Shown: positions 51,753 through 53,955 of the stretch, piece after piece
Position numbering within the stretch: position 1 is the stretch's first letter
Layout of the letters: each line of letters opens with the position of its first letter
NCBI GenBank assembly: GCA_947380655.1
Contig: CANCRX010000017.1
Location: forward strand, 1 to 53,955
Reading direction: 5' to 3'
DNA length: 53,955 nucleotides
From: Alcaligenaceae bacterium
Lineage (GTDB): Bacteria; Pseudomonadota; Gammaproteobacteria; Burkholderiales; Burkholderiaceae_B
Position numbers and translations under genes: made by a program
The notes under the pieces: model-generated
What the model saw: only the letters and a program-made list of their open reading frames with translations
Database searches by the model: none
Told to the model about the DNA's origin: nothing

Positions 51753-52714
51753 GCCCGCACTCCCTTATTTCGTCTCAGGCGCTCAGACAAACTGATCAAA
51801 CCACCAGGCATAAAACGCAAAATCAAAATCAATGCAGCTCCGTAAAAAATATGTTGGGTCTGCACCGCTCCGCGAAATAGCTCAGGCAAAGGCGTAAGAA
51901 CCAAGGCTCCAACCAAAGGTCCCCACACTGACTTACGACCTCCGATGACGAGCATGATGATAAAAGCAACAGATAAGCCAGGATTGAACGATTCAGGTGA
52001 AATAAAGCCGATATAGCGCGCCTGAAGCACTCCTCCCAACGCGGCCATCGCGCAGCCCATGACGAAAGCGACTAACTGTATTCGATGCACACTCAAGCCG
52101 GTTGACTCAGCAAGCGCTGGGTTGTCCGCCACGGCATCGATAGACTGCCCAAGTGGCGAGGCGAACAGCTTTTTCATTACCCAGATCGACAGGATTGCAA
52201 CGACCAGAGCTAACCCATAAAACCTTGCGCGGGTATCGAATACAAAGCCAAGGATTTCAGCAGGTTTGATATTTGCGATGCCGTTCGCTCCACCAGTCAG
52301 TTCTGACCAGTCAAGCAGCGCCAAACGCATGAGTTCACCAAAGGAAAAGGTGACCAATACGAAATACACCCCTTTCAGTCTCAGAATGACCCATCCCAAA
52401 ATCGCTGCAAACAAGGCGGCCAACACCATACCTGCCAGACCGGAGAGGAAAATATTCCAACCCAGTGCGGAGGATAGCAACACTGATACGTAGGCGCCTA
52501 CCGCGACAAATGCGGCATGTCCAAAAGAAAGCTGTCCCGAACGGCCCACGATCGCCAAACCATTGACAATCAGAATGTTGAGGCATGTCAGTACTGCGAG
52601 GTGTAAAACGAAAGGGCCTGAAAACCAGGGCCAGAGTACAATGACGAGCAGTAGCCCCAGCCAATACCAATGTTTTGTATCGCTCGGTTGTGCGAAATGG
52701 ATTGTCTTTGACAT
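51749..52714 (-). CDS. livM: Branched-chain amino acid-type ABC transporter permease LivM
   Basis: 321 residues, about nine membrane helices. LivM pattern: LNILIVNGLAIVGRSGQLSFGHAAFVAVGAY, FVLVTFSFGELMRL and YIGFISPESFNPGLSVAFIIMLVIGGRKSVWGPLVGAL. Starts one base after the livH stop. Confidence 0.94.
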   Translation of the reverse strand: MSKTIHFAQPSDTKHWYWLGLLLVIVLWPWFSGPFVLHLAVLTCLNILIVNGLAIVGRSGQLSFGHAAFVAVGAYVSVLLSSALGWNIFLSGLAGMVLAALFAAILGWVILRLKGVYFVLVTFSFGELMRLALLDWSELTGGANGIANIKPAEILGFVFDTRARFYGLALVVAILSIWVMKKLFASPLGQSIDAVADNPALAESTGLSVHRIQLVAFVMGCAMAALGGVLQARYIGFISPESFNPGLSVAFIIMLVIGGRKSVWGPLVGALVLTPLPELFRGAVQTQHIFYGAALILILRFMPGGLISLSERLRRNKGVRA

Positions 52715-53584
52715 TCAGATTTCTCCCTTGCCAAGCAAACCTTTCGGGCGCATCACCAGCATGACCATGACAACGGCAAAGATCACCATATCCGCCGTAC
52801 TACTACTAAAAAATAAACTGGCATAACTTTCAATCAGCCCGAGCACTAAGCCCGCAAAAGCGGCGCCTGGAATACTGCCCAGCCCACCCAGCACCACCAC
52901 GATAAAGGCCTTGAGCAACGGCGTCGCACCGACAAAAGGAGACACGGAGAATAGTGGTGCCATCAACGCACCAGCTACCGAGGCAAGCCCTACACCTAAA
53001 CCAAAACCCAGAGGGTAATAAATGCGTGCGCGTATGCCTTGAATGGAAGCGATTTCAAAATCTTCCACGACGGCACGCAGGGCGCGCCCAGGTCTGGAGT
53101 ATTTCAAAAACACATACAACAGCGCAAGCACAACACCCGCAAATCCAACAACGTAGACCCGCGAATTAGGAATCACGATGTTGCCGATCTGCAATGTCCC
53201 CTCAGCGACCGCAGGCATGGAGAGTGGGTCCGGACCAAAAACTATCAAGGCCAGATTTTGCAAAATCATCGCCATACCTATGGTGACAATCATGCCATTG
53301 AGTTCATCGCGCCTGAAGGGTTTAAGAATCAACCACTCAAGTAAACCACCAAAAATAATCGAGCCTGCGAAAGTCAACCCTACCGCAGCAAGAAAAGGCA
53401 AATTGAAGGCCGTAGTAAAAAAATAAGCACCAAAGGCACCCAGCATATAGAACTCGCCATGCGCAAAATTCACCATGCGCATGATGCCAAATACGAGCGT
53501 AAATCCAACTGCCATCAGCAGATAGAGCAAGCCCACGATCAAGCCATTAATCGTGGCTTGCGTAATGAGCAAGCTCCAGTCCAA
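52715..53584 (-). CDS. livH: Branched-chain amino acid-type ABC transporter permease LivH
   Basis: 289 residues, LivH pattern: NGLIVGLLYLLMAVGFTLVFGIMRMVNFAHGEFYMLGAF, and VVVLGGLGSIPGAAFAGLVLGLIESY. It follows the MmgE/PrpD gene by 16 bases, so the two are likely one transcript. Confidence 0.94.
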   Translation of the reverse strand: MDWSLLITQATINGLIVGLLYLLMAVGFTLVFGIMRMVNFAHGEFYMLGAFGAYFFTTAFNLPFLAAVGLTFAGSIIFGGLLEWLILKPFRRDELNGMIVTIGMAMILQNLALIVFGPDPLSMPAVAEGTLQIGNIVIPNSRVYVVGFAGVVLALLYVFLKYSRPGRALRAVVEDFEIASIQGIRARIYYPLGFGLGVGLASVAGALMAPLFSVSPFVGATPLLKAFIVVVLGGLGSIPGAAFAGLVLGLIESYASLFFSSSTADMVIFAVVMVMLVMRPKGLLGKGEI

Positions 53585-53600
53585 AACGTCCCCTTAGTTG

Positions 53601-53955
53601 TTATTGAGCGCCTAGCTGCAGGATCTCTGCAGCACCATGCACGGCATTCATCGTCAGACATTTATCGAGCAATACCTGAGCGCGTCTGGGGCCCAGGATC
53701 GGTGCAACAAGTCCAAGAAATTTCTCACCGAGTTGTGCGTCACTCATTGGATTGGTCACACTGCCTGTCACGTCTTGCGTTTTACGTTCCAGTTTTTTGC
53801 CATCGCGCAGGTGGACAACGACTACGGCTTGATTACTACCCATAGTCGTATCGGCTACGGCTTGGGCCCGCTGTTGTAGCGCTCTGACTTCAGCATGCAT
53901 GACCGCCTCCAGCTCACCTTCAGGAACGCCAGCACGACCAAAAACCAAACACGCC
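53601..53955 (-). CDS. MmgE/PrpD family protein, C-terminal part (cut by window edge)
   Basis: The frame is open to the window end (ACLVFGRAG before the internal TTG at 53948), so the gene starts outside. The visible 117 residues have the MmgE/PrpD C-terminus: VVVVHLRDGKKLERKTQDVTGSVTNPMSDAQLGEKFLGL. Full members (about 450 residues) include 2-methylcitrate dehydratase and cis-aconitate decarboxylase. The pairing with livHMGF suggests that the transporter imports a substrate for this enzyme, an inference. Confidence 0.85.
   Translation of the reverse strand, partial: ACLVFGRAGVPEGELEAVMHAEVRALQQRAQAVADTTMGSNQAVVVVHLRDGKKLERKTQDVTGSVTNPMSDAQLGEKFLGLVAPILGPRRAQVLLDKCLTMNAVHGAAEILQLGAQ

Overview
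This 54 kb window looks like chromosomal DNA of a betaproteobacterium, most likely Burkholderiales close to the Alcaligenaceae. The reasons are five periplasmic receptors of the Bug/TctC family, a LivFGMH transporter next to a MmgE/PrpD protein, the gloB-mltD pair divergent from a methyltransferase-rnhA-dnaQ block, and many short tight operons. Base composition is near half G+C by eye, with AT-richer stretches around 13.6-13.9 kb, 30-32.4 kb and 34.7-39.0 kb. No rRNA, CRISPR array, transposase or phage structural gene was seen. No gap between genes is longer than about 300 bases.

Layout. 0-2.8 kb: nitrogen module (TorF-like porin, GlnK, AmtB), closed by a bidirectional terminator. 2.8-13.6 kb: mostly housekeeping and stress genes (OmpW, UspA, peroxiredoxin, sulfatase-modifying-factor-like protein, two GSTs, MFS exporter, ModA-like binding protein, hydrolase, SlyX, SYLF protein). 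12.0-16.2 kb: two divergent cyclic-di-GMP genes, one HD-GYP and one HD-GYP-PAS-GGDEF. 16.2-19.1 kb: a complete polar amino acid ABC transporter. 19.3-21.3 kb: a DUF4239-like membrane protein and an MltB-type lytic transglycosylase. 21.5-23.5 kb: a Bug receptor with a MetE-like methyltransferase. 23.6-27.5 kb: a PotABCD-like transporter, then an amidase and a fused UraD-UraH enzyme of urate breakdown.

30-39 kb is the most accessory-looking part. It holds an SGNH hydrolase, two paralogous coiled-coil membrane-anchored genes sharing a near-identical 322-bp block on either side of a GNAT gene, an aquaporin, fumarase C, a PhoD-like phosphatase divergent from a Bug protein with an unusual extra C-terminal domain, and a HigBA-like toxin-antitoxin pair. 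The toxin-antitoxin pair lies between two 34-bp direct repeats beside tRNA-Val(CAC).

39.8-44.1 kb is a four-gene unit alternating Bug receptors and enolase-superfamily enzymes, probably for uptake and conversion of organic or sugar acids. 44.1-49.2 kb is core (dnaQ, rnhA, methyltransferase, gloB, mltD, fabI). 49.2 kb to the end has another Bug receptor facing a branched-chain amino acid-type ABC operon (livFGMH) and a MmgE/PrpD gene cut by the window edge.

Functions are assigned by recognising family motifs in the translated sequence; no database search was run. Where an open frame begins upstream of the likely start, the start was moved to fit the ribosome binding site and signal peptide.
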